Below are positions 1 through 7,916 of a stretch of DNA of 32,739 nucleotides, piece after piece. The notes under the pieces were generated by a model, which did no database searches, was not told the origin of the DNA, and was given only the letters and a program-made list of their open reading frames with translations. Position numbers and translations under genes: made by a program. The DNA comes from Lachnospiraceae bacterium (lineage in GTDB: Bacteria > Bacillota > Clostridia > Lachnospirales > Lachnospiraceae). The stretch covers positions 1 to 32,739 of the forward strand of contig JAFQAU010000186.1 in NCBI GenBank assembly GCA_017399885.1. The letters are read 5' to 3'. Position 1 is the stretch's first letter; every line of letters starts with the position of its first letter.

Positions 1-3
1 AAA

Positions 4-1745
4 TAGGTAATTGCGAAACTAACATCTAAAATGAGATGATTCGACCATGAAAATGGGATAAATTACAATTATTTACAGCAAGATACAATTACTTCAATTT
101 TAGGCGCACTTTAATAAGCCATACAAAAAAACGGCTTTTAAACTGGTAAGTCCTATGCAATTAAAGGTTTCAGACTTCGGATGTATTCGTGGTGATGGAT
201 TTTATCTGCTAGTATAACTGTTATTAGCTGGGCAATTCCTGCAATAAGCAAATCAGAATGTAATGTTTTAGCGTTTTGTGTTTTTCGATTTGCCAGGCAA
301 AAACTGTCTTTGATGTGATTGATGGATTTTTCAACATTTACACGGATTTTGTATGTTGCATCCCATTCTTCATTACCACGCGTGGTGCCAGGATAAGCAC
401 GTAAATTTTGCTCTGGATAAACATAAATCATTCGTCCACAGGACGAGGTTGTACAAGGATTTTCGCATTCACATTTGCGGTAAGAACGCTTACGTTCTTT
501 GTCCCATACCCATTTCATTTTTGGACAGACAAATTTCATCGTTGGTACACCACAACGAAGATGTGATTTACTTCCTTCTCTTTTCATGGGAAGGGACGGA
601 TCGTTAGGACAACAAGGAATTCCATTGGCATCTGTCTTGTAGTCAGTATCAGGAATGAAAAGTTTATTTTTCAAAGGAATATATGCTCTTTTGAAACCGG
701 TATCTTCCAAAAGATATTTGTAAATGGAAATAGAATCAAAAGCAGCATCACCAAGAAATGTATCCGGTTTGATTAGTGGATGTTTTTTGAAAAAATCATC
801 CAATGTGGGAATGAGTGCTTTGGCATCTGCCAATGATTTATCTTCGTCAGGTGATTTTTCCTTTTTTTCAACAATGACTTCCGGATGAGCATCTAAAAAG
901 TCTTTGTTATAAAAAGAAATATGGCGGATGATACCAAGACCATTTGTGACAATGCCAAACTTGTAAGCATAGCAGAAATGACCATTTATATACATTTGCT
1001 GGATGGCCGGATTTGCAGTTGCGTGTGATGGCATGGAGCCATATGCAACTTTATAGGGATCGAAATCATTATTAGATTCCAAAGTTTTTGCATAGGCTTT
1101 TAACTGTTTGATAATGCGGTTGGCGAATTTTGGGTTGTTTTCTGCAACCCATGCTTCGATACCGGAAGTGTCAAACAAAAGCATATCCGCTTTTTCAGAA
1201 TCAATAGCCTTGCAGATTGGTTCTGTAATGTCAACAAGGTTATGAAAAACATTTTCAATATCATTTTCAAAATCTTGTTTGAAACGAGTGATTTTAGAAG
1301 CATCAGGAACTTTTTTGAAACCACAAAAATCACGAAGATGCTGAGAGTAATGTAAAAAAACAAGCAATAGCTGATCTGTAGGAATAGAAAATATTTTCTG
1401 TAGGATCACAGCCCATAAAAGGGAAGTTAATGAGTATTTACGAGAACGTCCCGTTGATGCATAAAAATGGTTATAGAATTCAAGAGGAATATAATCACTA
1501 AGATTAATGTGTTCCTCTAGTAAAGAAAGAAACTGAGGTTTGTCTTCTTCAAAAATATTTTTACAATCTTCAAAAATATCTGCCAATTTTAGTTGTTTAT
1601 GTGGTATCATATAAATGTCTCCTTTCGGGGGTTGGTAGTTAGTTTCTTGTCAATTCTATTATACCATAACCCGTGAGGAGATATTTTATTTTGTAACAAA
1701 AAATATGCCGTATTTATGCGGCTTGTGGCGTTTCGCAAACACCTA
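4..1745. mobile_element. IS1182-like insertion sequence
   Basis: One transposase gene is bracketed by imperfect terminal inverted repeats. The left end (4-19) reads TAGGTAATTGCGAAAC and the right end (1730-1745, reverse complement) reads TAGGTGTTTGCGAAAC, 14 of 16 identical. A length of about 1.74 kb with a single DDE transposase fits the family. The left flank lies outside the window, so a target-site duplication cannot be checked. The right end is about 30 bp upstream of the serine recombinase start and may have replaced its original promoter. Confidence 0.75.
153..1610 (-). CDS. IS1182-like DDE transposase
   Basis: A 485-residue protein that would catalyse cut-and-paste transposition of the surrounding element. 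The N-terminal part (about 20-115) resembles the DUF772 transposase N-domain. The catalytic triad is visible as D147 (LLFDTSG), D288 (FLGDAAFDS) and E427 (RVNVEKSINHIK). A cysteine-rich insertion (about 333-392, including CECENPC) precedes the final acidic residue, as in many IS1182/IS4-like transposases. The ATG is preceded by an AGGAG-type site in the 30 bases upstream on the minus strand. The reading frame is complete, so the copy may be active. Assignment to IS1182 rather than another DDE family is by resemblance only. Confidence 0.88.
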   Translation of the reverse strand: MIPHKQLKLADIFEDCKNIFEEDKPQFLSLLEEHINLSDYIPLEFYNHFYASTGRSRKYSLTSLLWAVILQKIFSIPTDQLLLVFLHYSQHLRDFCGFKKVPDASKITRFKQDFENDIENVFHNLVDITEPICKAIDSEKADMLLFDTSGIEAWVAENNPKFANRIIKQLKAYAKTLESNNDFDPYKVAYGSMPSHATANPAIQQMYINGHFCYAYKFGIVTNGLGIIRHISFYNKDFLDAHPEVIVEKKEKSPDEDKSLADAKALIPTLDDFFKKHPLIKPDTFLGDAAFDSISIYKYLLEDTGFKRAYIPLKNKLFIPDTDYKTDANGIPCCPNDPSLPMKREGSKSHLRCGVPTMKFVCPKMKWVWDKERKRSYRKCECENPCTTSSCGRMIYVYPEQNLRAYPGTTRGNEEWDATYKIRVNVEKSINHIKDSFCLANRKTQNAKTLHSDLLIAGIAQLITVILADKIHHHEYIRSLKPLIA

Positions 1746-1776
1746 ATTTTGTAAATAATAAAAGGAGAAATGCGAT

Positions 1777-3480
1777 ATGAAAGATGTTGAAATTATTGAA
1801 GCGAAAAAAGAGACAATAGGAAATCGTGCGAAAGCAAGATCACAGGTAAAAGGATTAAAACTAAATCAGATTAGAGTAGCAGCCTATTGTCGTGTATCTA
1901 CAGATGATGATGAACAATTAGGAAGTTTTCAATCACAGAAGCTTTATTATGAACAGAAGATTAGGGCAAATAAAGAGTGGATAAATGCAGGAATATTTGC
2001 AGATGAAGCTATTACTGGTACGATGACTACAAAGCGTGATGGTTTTCAGGAAATGATTACAAAATGTCAGGATGGAGAGATTGATTTGATTTTGACAAAG
2101 TCAATATCAAGGTTTGCTCGAAATACAGTTGATACATTACAATATGTGCGAATGTTAAGAGATAAAAATATAGGCATTATTTTTGAAAAGGAAAATATTA
2201 ATACGTTAGATATGCAAGGAGAATTGTTGCTGACTATCATGAGTTCTCTTGCACAACAAGAAGTAGAATCACTATCACAAAATGTTAAGATGGGACTTAA
2301 AATGAAGATGAAACGGGGGGAACTGATAGGATTCAACGGATGTCTTGGTTATGATTATCACCCAGAAGACAAATCAATATCAATAAACGAAGAAGAAGCG
2401 GAAATAATCAGGTATATATATGATATGTATTTGCAAGGATATGGAACTACCACAATAGCAAAAAGATTGACTGAAATGGGGAAGAAAAATAAAAAGGGAA
2501 AAGTTTATTGGAGAACAGATGGTGTAATGGGAATAATAAAAAACGAAAAGTATAAGGGTGACATTTTACTGGGTAAAACATTTACCACAGATCCGATTAG
2601 CAAAAGGCGGCTTCACAATATGGGTGAGGAGGAGCAGTATTATATTAGAAATCACCATGAACCTATTGTTTCAAGAGAGGTATGGGATAAAGCCGATGAA
2701 ATACGTAAAAAGAGAGCTAGAAATATTTGCACTGAGACTACGGGAAACCGAGAGCGATACACACGCCAGTATGCACTTAGTAGTATGTGTGAGTGTGCTT
2801 TTTGTGGTGGGAAATTGACTAGAAGAACAAGAGCCAGTGGCAGTATATACAAGAAATATGTGTGGCAATGTATGAAAGCTGTACAAAAAGGAATAAAGTT
2901 TTGTCCTAATTGTAAATCAATTGATGAAAGAATAATACAGGGGGCATTTGTAGAGGCTTTCAAATTGCTGGCAGGTAATTTTGATGATGTTTTAGAGGAA
3001 GTTTTACAGTCAGTTGAGGAAGTGCAAAATAATGAGGAAGATTTACATAGAATGCAACAATTAAAAAAGGATATCTCTACATTGGAGTCGAGAAAAAGTA
3101 AAATGACAGATTTGCTGATTGATGGTATAATAACAAAAGAGGTCTATGATGAGAAGATACTTGATTATGATAGAAAGATAAAGGTTTTTGATGAAAGAAG
3201 AAAGTTATTAGGAAACAGTGTAAAAACAAAGTCTGAAATAAAGGAACAGATGGAGAAAATCCGTAAAACGCTTAAAAAGAATGAAATATTAGATGAATTT
3301 GACAGGCAAGTGTTTGATATCATCATAAAGAAAGTATATGTTGGTGGATATGATGAAAATGGAAACATAGATCCGTATAAATTAACTTTTGTATTAAAAG
3401 GAGACAGTTCTTATGAAGTCCCAAATGCCAGAGACAAATATAAGAAGCAATACAGAAAGGAAAGAAAATCAAAGAGATGA
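1777..3480 (+). CDS. large serine recombinase (integrase)
   Basis: A 567-residue site-specific recombinase of the resolvase/invertase superfamily. The N-terminal catalytic domain (about 30-180) has the nucleophile S41 in AAYCRVSTDDDEQ. It is followed by a recombinase domain (about 200-310), a zinc ribbon (about 340-385, with CECAFCGGK and a second Cys pair in FCPNC) and a C-terminal coiled-coil part. The start is chosen from AAGGAG about 9 bases upstream. These enzymes integrate and excise mobile elements. A degraded rumA 3' end begins about 110 bp downstream, as expected if this integrase gene sits at the edge of an element inserted in rumA. The rest of that element would lie to the left, outside the window. 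The gene looks intact. Confidence 0.93.
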   Translation: MKDVEIIEAKKETIGNRAKARSQVKGLKLNQIRVAAYCRVSTDDDEQLGSFQSQKLYYEQKIRANKEWINAGIFADEAITGTMTTKRDGFQEMITKCQDGEIDLILTKSISRFARNTVDTLQYVRMLRDKNIGIIFEKENINTLDMQGELLLTIMSSLAQQEVESLSQNVKMGLKMKMKRGELIGFNGCLGYDYHPEDKSISINEEEAEIIRYIYDMYLQGYGTTTIAKRLTEMGKKNKKGKVYWRTDGVMGIIKNEKYKGDILLGKTFTTDPISKRRLHNMGEEEQYYIRNHHEPIVSREVWDKADEIRKKRARNICTETTGNRERYTRQYALSSMCECAFCGGKLTRRTRASGSIYKKYVWQCMKAVQKGIKFCPNCKSIDERIIQGAFVEAFKLLAGNFDDVLEEVLQSVEEVQNNEEDLHRMQQLKKDISTLESRKSKMTDLLIDGIITKEVYDEKILDYDRKIKVFDERRKLLGNSVKTKSEIKEQMEKIRKTLKKNEILDEFDRQVFDIIIKKVYVGGYDENGNIDPYKLTFVLKGDSSYEVPNARDKYKKQYRKERKSKR

Positions 3481-3644
3481 AAACAAAGCTGACAAATAAT
3501 GTTGGCAACTTAGAAATCAAAAAAGAGGATACCATTGAAAAAATGTGTTCTTTAAGCGATGACGTGGTGGGGAAAAAGTGTTTATCAGAAGGTAACGACG
3601 CATGTGGAAACGGTAGTCTTATTGTCCCAACAAAAAGCGGATGA
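3477..3644 (+). CDS. small ORF overlapping recombinase stop
   Basis: A 55-codon open frame starts in an ATGA overlap with the recombinase stop codon, which would allow translational coupling. It runs through the presumed element/rumA junction near 3601, so its last 14 codons are rumA sequence read out of frame. No family is recognised. It may be a genuine short product or an accidental open frame. Confidence 0.25.
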   Translation: MKTKLTNNVGNLEIKKEDTIEKMCSLSDDVVGKKCLSEGNDACGNGSLIVPTKSG

Positions 3645-3954
3645 TCATATTGAGGTGGATTTGGAGTTGGATGAACTGGATATTACAAGTGCAAAGACAA
3701 AGGCTACCTATAGAGAAATCTAGCAGTATGTTATGAAGCAGACGGGAATGACGGTATCTAACCTTAATATTGCACAGGTAAGAAGAAACTGTGGATTGGA
3801 TATGAGAGAAAACTATCATTTGTCTGAGCCTGAGAATGAAAAACAGCCAGAGTGTTCGTAGAAAAGTGAGAAGGCGATTTCGGAAGATTTGGAGCATTGT
3901 AATGTCTATGAATTTCTTTATCATGAAGGATATCAGGGCTCTGATAATGAATAA
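3592..3954 (+). pseudogene. rumA: rumA/rlmD 3' remnant
   Basis: Read in the frame of CAT 3601, the sequence gives HVETVVLLSQQKADDHIE followed by a tail with SNLNIAQVRRNCGLD and ENYHLSEPENEKQPEC. This matches the C-terminal end of clostridial 23S rRNA (uracil-5-)-methyltransferases, where SHVETV is a conserved late motif and the tail is clade-specific. In-frame stops at 3721 and 3859 show decay. The upstream methyltransferase domain is absent. The rumA 3' end is a known integration site for serine-recombinase ICEs in streptococci and clostridia, so this is best read as the host side of an element junction. The match was made from memory of the family, not by a search. Confidence 0.65.
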
Positions 3955-4066
3955 TATCTATATCTCCCAATTAAAAGTGGTGGTCATGATTTGGAAATGG
4001 TTTACAAAAGTCGTTTGTTAATTTTGAATATGTGCAGTGATTAAACCATAAAGGTGGGGGGAAATT

Positions 4067-5521
4067 ATGAACAAATTGTCAAAAGATTTTTTTGAGTCAG
4101 AAATTACTGAAATTGATAAAAGTGATTTTAAAAAATTTATTGATAAGCAAAGGGAAAAAAGGAGAGGTGAGGTCGGATATAACTATAATAGGCGTAAATA
4201 TTATCCGTTAGACTTAATTGCAAAAAACTTAGGAATAACTAAAGAAATGTTGCAAAAACGAATAAATAAGCAAAAGCCAACTAATAAAAGAGATTTTGTT
4301 ATTGCCTTATGTGCAGTTTTAGGATGTGATTCTGATGAAACAAATACAGCCATGCGGTTGTATAATTATATGCCTGCATTTGATGTAGATAATGCAAGAG
4401 ATGATTGTATAATAGAGTTTTTAGAAGAACATGCAGAGCAAATCTCTAGTATTGAAGATATAAATTCATTTCTTGTTAACAGAAATTATCCAGAACTAAA
4501 TATTATTGACCATAGAAGTAAGAGAAATAGTGTAAAAAATCCAGAAGTATATAGACCATATAAAGTTGTCAAAAAAGCTATGCGTATTTATTATGATGAA
4601 GGAGATCAATATGATTCTCTTGAAACCGCCTATGACTTTAGAAATAAATGTGCTACCGTTTTTTTGATTGAAAAAAATAACGGAACTAACATTCTTCTTG
4701 AGGCTTGGTCTGATGGGGAGTTACTTATAGATTCTCACACCGATTGTAATTTACCAAAAATTTTTTACAATCCCGATGATACGGAAGAATATAGAGACTA
4801 TTTTATAGAAATGTACCAATTAGCTGTTCAGGAGCAACAAAAAATAGATGCATATTTAAATGATACAAGGAATTATCCGTTTAGGCTTGGAGCTGAATTG
4901 GAAAATGATACTATTCGTGTTTTTTATGAGCAATATAATTATGCATTTCCAGAACGTAATGAATACTATTTGATGGAGTACATTGATAAACAGTTCATAC
5001 TATCGGTTTCTACTCAAAGTATGTTTATGAGGGAATATTTATCAGAAGATGAATATGGAAAACATTTTCGAACTAATTCAAATATCAAACGCATAACCTA
5101 TAATTCAATTTTTGAGATTGAAAATCAATTAGAAAATTCAAGGCTACAGAGTTATGATATAAGGATTCTGAAATCTAGGCTTGCTATATTCAAATGTCTT
5201 CAAAGGAAAGTTACAGAAGCTCTTGAACAGATACGAGATAGAAAAATTTTTATAAGGAATCTTGGTGAAATATGGTCTTCAAAGTCTGATGAGGTTTGTA
5301 GATATTTCCACGTTGAGAAGGAATATGAGTGTATATATGATGAAGGAAGCGATGAAATTTTTGCTGGAAAATCAAACGCTGAACTAACAGATGGTAAAGG
5401 AAATATGGTCATAGTATCCTTAGAAGAATTAAAAAGGGCTTTTGAACTTGGATTTAAAGATGTTTCACAGATATGTCGAGTAAAATTGAACAGCGGTAGT
5501 ATTGAAGCCGTTTTAGAATAA
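4067..5521 (+). CDS. HTH-domain protein of unknown function
   Basis: A 484-residue protein with a strong GGTGGGG ribosome binding site. Residues about 45-90 (LDLIAKNLGITKEMLQKRI, then FVIALCAVLGCD) look like an XRE-type helix-turn-helix, so it may bind DNA. The rest (about 150-484) is rich in Tyr, Asp and Glu, has no membrane segment, and belongs to no family I recognise. A long charged helical stretch is predicted around 345-400. The gene stands alone, ends at an intrinsic terminator, and lies between a rumA-associated integrase and other accessory genes, so it is likely mobile-element cargo. Confidence 0.75.
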   Translation: MNKLSKDFFESEITEIDKSDFKKFIDKQREKRRGEVGYNYNRRKYYPLDLIAKNLGITKEMLQKRINKQKPTNKRDFVIALCAVLGCDSDETNTAMRLYNYMPAFDVDNARDDCIIEFLEEHAEQISSIEDINSFLVNRNYPELNIIDHRSKRNSVKNPEVYRPYKVVKKAMRIYYDEGDQYDSLETAYDFRNKCATVFLIEKNNGTNILLEAWSDGELLIDSHTDCNLPKIFYNPDDTEEYRDYFIEMYQLAVQEQQKIDAYLNDTRNYPFRLGAELENDTIRVFYEQYNYAFPERNEYYLMEYIDKQFILSVSTQSMFMREYLSEDEYGKHFRTNSNIKRITYNSIFEIENQLENSRLQSYDIRILKSRLAIFKCLQRKVTEALEQIRDRKIFIRNLGEIWSSKSDEVCRYFHVEKEYECIYDEGSDEIFAGKSNAELTDGKGNMVIVSLEELKRAFELGFKDVSQICRVKLNSGSIEAVLE

Positions 5522-5526
5522 ATCGC

Positions 5527-5562
5527 AAAAATCAGGACTTTGTCAGTCCTGATTTTTGTTTT
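5527..5562 (+). terminator. intrinsic terminator
   Basis: A perfect 13-bp inverted repeat (5527-5539 AAAAATCAGGACT, 5545-5557 AGTCCTGATTTTT) with a 5-nt loop and T-rich tail, six bases after the preceding stop codon. The A-rich 5' arm means it could also work on the opposite strand. Confidence 0.9.
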
Positions 5563-5627
5563 TGGTAAAATTAGCTGTGATATAATATAGTCAGTCAGGA
5601 AAACTAAATAAATTTTATGGAGGTATA

Positions 5628-6011
5628 ATGATGAAAGATATTGAAATGGTTTTAAAGAATAATTTGAATCAGCTAAGAGGCAAGTCTGCCGATCATACTA
5701 CAAACTTCTTAAAGAACTGCGGAGGCGGTGAGAATGGTACTATGATTGATGGTATCATTAACATGATTGATATGATGAATAGAGACAAATTGCATAGTGT
5801 AAAGAAGGCAAAGATGGATGGAATGGTGATTGGAATTGTAGGCACTTCTATTATCGGTGCTGGTATCTATTTATATAGTAAGTACAGGGATAAAATGCAG
5901 TGTCGTGAGAAAATGCAGGAGGTTGTAGAAATACTTAAACAGGAGGTTGCTCTTGCAAATGAAGAGAAAATCTCTGTTGAGCAAAGTGAGGGGATTGTGG
6001 AAGAACAATAA
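5628..6011 (+). CDS. small single-span membrane protein, unknown
   Basis: A 127-residue protein. Two ATGs are adjacent (5628 and 5631) behind TGGAGG; the first is used here. A polar N-terminal half (about 1-62) is followed by one hydrophobic segment (about 66-84, GMVIGIVGTSIIGAGIYLY) and a charged, probably helical tail. No cleavable signal peptide is visible. The arrangement suggests a membrane-tethered accessory protein. It has its own upstream intergenic region with a TATAAT-like box (5580-5586) and converges on the XRE regulator downstream, with only 6 bp between the stop codons. Function is unknown. Confidence 0.75.
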   Translation: MMKDIEMVLKNNLNQLRGKSADHTTNFLKNCGGGENGTMIDGIINMIDMMNRDKLHSVKKAKMDGMVIGIVGTSIIGAGIYLYSKYRDKMQCREKMQEVVEILKQEVALANEEKISVEQSEGIVEEQ

Positions 6012-6017
6012 ATAGTG

Positions 6018-6347
6018 TTATTTTAGAGATCTCAAATACACGGCCAAAAGCTCCAGAGCTGTTTCTTTTTGCTGCAGAGTACATTTGCTAAGTTCTTCTA
6101 AAAGATCAGCTTGTTTTGCGGAAAGATTGGGGTTATCCTCGGTTAGAACTTCATCGGGAGTAATATGCAGAGCTTCGCATATTTTCAGAACGGTTTCTAT
6201 ACGCATATTTACTGTTCCACGCTCTATGTCAGCATAGGTTCTGTCGGACAGATTTGCGGCTTCGGCTACCTCAATCTGAGTAAGTCCTGCTTTCTTACGT
6301 ATTGCAAGCAACTTGTTTCCTATGACTCTAAAATCAAAAATAAGCAT
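6018..6347 (-). CDS. XRE-family transcriptional regulator
   Basis: A 109-residue protein whose first 65 residues form a clear lambda-repressor-like helix-turn-helix: GNKLLAIRKKAGLTQIEVAE, then LSDRTYADIERGTVNM and ALHITPDEVL. The C-terminal 40 residues are helical and may mediate dimerisation. It is transcribed divergently from the lipoprotein gene, and a 14-bp perfect inverted repeat lies in the shared promoter region. The simplest model is autoregulation plus control of the lipoprotein (inference). It could alternatively act on element genes elsewhere. Confidence 0.88.
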   Translation of the reverse strand: MLIFDFRVIGNKLLAIRKKAGLTQIEVAEAANLSDRTYADIERGTVNMRIETVLKICEALHITPDEVLTEDNPNLSAKQADLLEELSKCTLQQKETALELLAVYLRSLK

Positions 6348-6378
6348 TTTCGTTACCCCCTAATTGTCTTATATGAGA

Positions 6379-6426
6379 ATTATACTTCCTATTTTCTTTG
6401 ACAAATAGGAAGTATAATGGTATTAT
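6379..6426. promoter_or_regulatory. divergent promoters with palindromic operator
   Basis: A perfect 14-bp inverted repeat (6381-6394 TATACTTCCTATTT, 6403-6416 AAATAGGAAGTATA) with an 8-bp centre. The plus-strand promoter is TTGACA (6398-6403), 17 bp, TATTAT (6421-6426), so the operator covers its -35 and spacer. On the minus strand TATAAT (6384-6379) overlaps the other arm, with only a weak -35. A dimeric regulator bound here would block both genes; the adjacent XRE protein is the obvious candidate. Confidence 0.75.
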
Positions 6427-6482
6427 TATAGGAAGAATAGTTCTTGATTAAACGAGTTATAGTTCTTAGGGAGGGGATAAAC

Positions 6483-7271
6483 ATGAAATCAAAAAGATTT
6501 ATAGCTATGATTTGCGTGTCAACGACGCTTTTGTCTTTATCTGCATGTGGTAGTGGCAAGGAAGAAAAAAATTCAACAAACGAAGTAACAAGTACTTCAA
6601 TGGAAACTTCTGAAAAGGAAGAAAGTTTCTCAAGTGAAGAAAAATTGAATGTTTCAACCGAAGAAACAGCAGGTTCTATTGAAGAACTTAATGAACGCGT
6701 TGAAAAAGATGTAGATGATACTATCATTGCGCTTAAATCGGAATATGAGCGATTAAAAGTAGATATTAATACATACAAAAAATATGTAAAAAATACGGAT
6801 AAAATGGAAGCATTTTATGCTAATGTTTATGAAGTGAATAAAGGCATATGTAAGAAAATGTATGAGTATAGTCTTGATTATGCTGAATTGATTATCAGAT
6901 CTGATAAATCTAATGACGATAAATATGATGATCTTGAGGAATTATATGATAATATATATGAAGATGTTGGAGAAAAGGTTTATGATGAAATTTATGACGG
7001 TATACTTGATGAAATGTATAAAGATTTCTATGATGGAATTTTAGAGAATGCATATGACAATGCACCTTATGACGAATGGTCAGATGCTCGTGCTAATGAA
7101 TACGACTGGTGGAGTGATACACGTTCAGATACTTATGATGATTGGTCTGACTGTCGTTCTGATGTATATGATTTCTGGTCTGATATAAGAAAAGAAATAT
7201 GGGATGATGACATTCAAAAAGCTGAGAAAAAAATGAAAGATTTTCAAGAAGAGATTGATAAATTAAAATGA
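6483..7271 (+). CDS. acidic repeat-containing lipoprotein
   Basis: A 262-residue exported lipoprotein. The start at 6483 is set by GGGAGGGG 7-8 bases upstream; a longer reading from 6444 would bury the signal peptide. The N-terminus has Lys/Arg residues, a hydrophobic core and the lipobox LSAC, so the mature protein would be anchored at Cys21. A Ser/Thr/Glu-rich linker follows, then helical sequence (about 75-130). The C-terminal third is a run of degenerate 11-12 residue repeats: first Tyr/Asp-rich (YDEIYDGILDEMY), then Trp-rich copies built on YDxWSDxRSD (about 200-245). No family was recognised. The regular acidic aromatic pattern suggests a binding surface for protein, wall polymer or cation. 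Probably controlled by the divergent XRE regulator. Confidence 0.8.
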   Translation: MKSKRFIAMICVSTTLLSLSACGSGKEEKNSTNEVTSTSMETSEKEESFSSEEKLNVSTEETAGSIEELNERVEKDVDDTIIALKSEYERLKVDINTYKKYVKNTDKMEAFYANVYEVNKGICKKMYEYSLDYAELIIRSDKSNDDKYDDLEELYDNIYEDVGEKVYDEIYDGILDEMYKDFYDGILENAYDNAPYDEWSDARANEYDWWSDTRSDTYDDWSDCRSDVYDFWSDIRKEIWDDDIQKAEKKMKDFQEEIDKLK

Positions 7272-7373
7272 GATGTGTTTGTTTTCTCTGTCTATAGAAG
7301 ATGTAATTCAGGACGAATAGAAGAAGGTTGATTGGAATTTTAAAATAATTTACGAGTACTAGGAGGTTTTTTT

Positions 7374-7496
7374 ATGGCAAAGTATAAGGTATTATTTAAT
7401 GACGAATACGTTGATGAGATTTTCGATACTGAGGAAGAAGCAGAGGAACATGACTATGGAATTCTGATGTTTAACAGTAGTGTAGATTTCCAATGA
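7374..7496 (+). CDS. 40-residue acidic protein
   Basis: A short gene behind an optimal AGGAGG site 7 bases upstream. The product begins MAKYKVLFNDEYVDEIFDTE and has a high Glu/Asp content. The beta-strand-then-acidic-helix pattern resembles the N-terminus of small proteins often found on clostridial conjugative elements. It may be a truncated copy, because the product stops soon after the first helix. Function unknown. Confidence 0.55.
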   Translation: MAKYKVLFNDEYVDEIFDTEEEAEEHDYGILMFNSSVDFQ

Positions 7497-7570
7497 ATGT
7501 CTTCCAGATATTTAGATGAATTAGAATATAGTACAAAAAGGCCTTAATCAAAAGAAAAAAGAATATGTGT

Positions 7571-7599
7571 TTGACATAGACCAAAAGAGATGTTAATAT
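7571..7599 (+). promoter_or_regulatory. promoter of antitoxin RNA
   Basis: TTGACA (7571-7576), 17 bp, TAATAT (7594-7599). Transcription would begin near 7606, just before the GGTGCTACC repeat, and run towards the toxin gene on the other strand. Confidence 0.7.
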
Positions 7600-7612
7600 A
7601 ATCATAAGAAAA

Positions 7613-7634
7613 GGTGCTACCGATGACGGTTCGC
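7613..7634 (+). repeat. 5' repeat pair in antitoxin RNA
   Basis: GGTGCTACC (7613-7621) and CGGTTCGC (7627-7634). Both recur in the same order, on the opposite strand, in the toxin mRNA leader (7897-7889 and 7868-7861), so each transcript begins with the same two blocks. Equivalent to DRa/DRb of par loci. Confidence 0.7.
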
Positions 7635-7656
7635 CTGATGTATTTTTAGTTATTTA

Positions 7657-7697
7657 AAATAACCGCCAAAGTTTCTCAGGCTGGGCGGTTATTTTTG
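7657..7697. terminator. bidirectional terminator shared by toxin and antitoxin RNAs
   Basis: An 11-bp perfect inverted repeat (7657-7667 AAATAACCGCC, 7684-7694 GGCGGTTATTT) with runs of T on both strands. It ends the antitoxin RNA on the plus strand and the toxin mRNA on the minus strand; the toxin stop codon (7691-7689) lies inside one arm. Confidence 0.85.
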
Positions 7698-7787
7698 CGT
7701 CTTGCTATTCTGTCCAATCGAATAGCCAAGACCAAATGAGGTTAAGCAGAGGCTAAGCACTGCAATCAAGTCACCGATTGTCAACAT
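7689..7787 (-). CDS. small hydrophobic type I toxin
   Basis: A 32-residue peptide, MLTIGDLIAVLSLCLTSFGL followed by GYSIGQNSKTQK. It consists of one hydrophobic membrane-spanning segment (about 3-24) with a polar, basic tail, like Fst/holin-like toxins that depolarise the membrane. The start is fixed by GAAAGGAGA about 8 bases upstream. The gene is enclosed between its own promoter (7945-7917) and a bidirectional terminator, with a long leader of about 120 nt that carries the antitoxin-matching repeats. The peptide sequence itself is not Fst. The call rests on length, hydrophobicity and locus layout. It could belong to the putative holin-like toxin family. Confidence 0.7.
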   Translation of the reverse strand: MLTIGDLIAVLSLCLTSFGLGYSIGQNSKTQK

Positions 7788-7860
7788 AAGCAGAGTTCTC
7801 CTTTCAAAGATTTCCGAAACGGATTTCTATGTAATCGGAGCTATTAACTCTCCGCAAAAA

Positions 7861-7897
7861 GCGAACCGCCAATCACACGTCAATGTGTGGTAGCACC
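7861..7897 (-). repeat. 5' repeat pair in toxin mRNA leader
   Basis: On the minus strand GGTGCTACC (7897-7889) and CGGTTCGC (7868-7861) repeat the two blocks at the start of the antitoxin RNA. Between them ACACATTGACGTGTG forms a small hairpin (ACAC/GTGT). Confidence 0.7.
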
Positions 7898-7916
7898 AGG
7901 ACATAAGTCCAAAATA

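Larger units (their letters stand above)
7606..7697 (+). ncRNA. type I antitoxin RNA (Fst/par-like)
   Basis: A predicted RNA of about 90 nt between a good promoter and an intrinsic terminator, with no plausible coding sequence. It converges on the toxin mRNA: the two RNAs overlap through the shared terminator, so they are fully complementary there. The 5' part (GGTGCTACC at 7613, CGGTTCGC at 7627) matches the same motifs in the toxin mRNA leader. This is the geometry of the pAD1 par locus, where RNA II pairs with RNA I through terminator complementarity and 5' direct repeats. Ends are inferred from promoter and terminator positions. Confidence 0.65.

Noticed and set aside
353..607. 84-codon open frame on the plus strand
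   Set aside because: Antisense to the intact transposase, with no RBS and no family-like sequence.
3836..4021. 61-codon open frame on the plus strand
   Set aside because: Begins in the decayed rumA tail in another frame and has no RBS.
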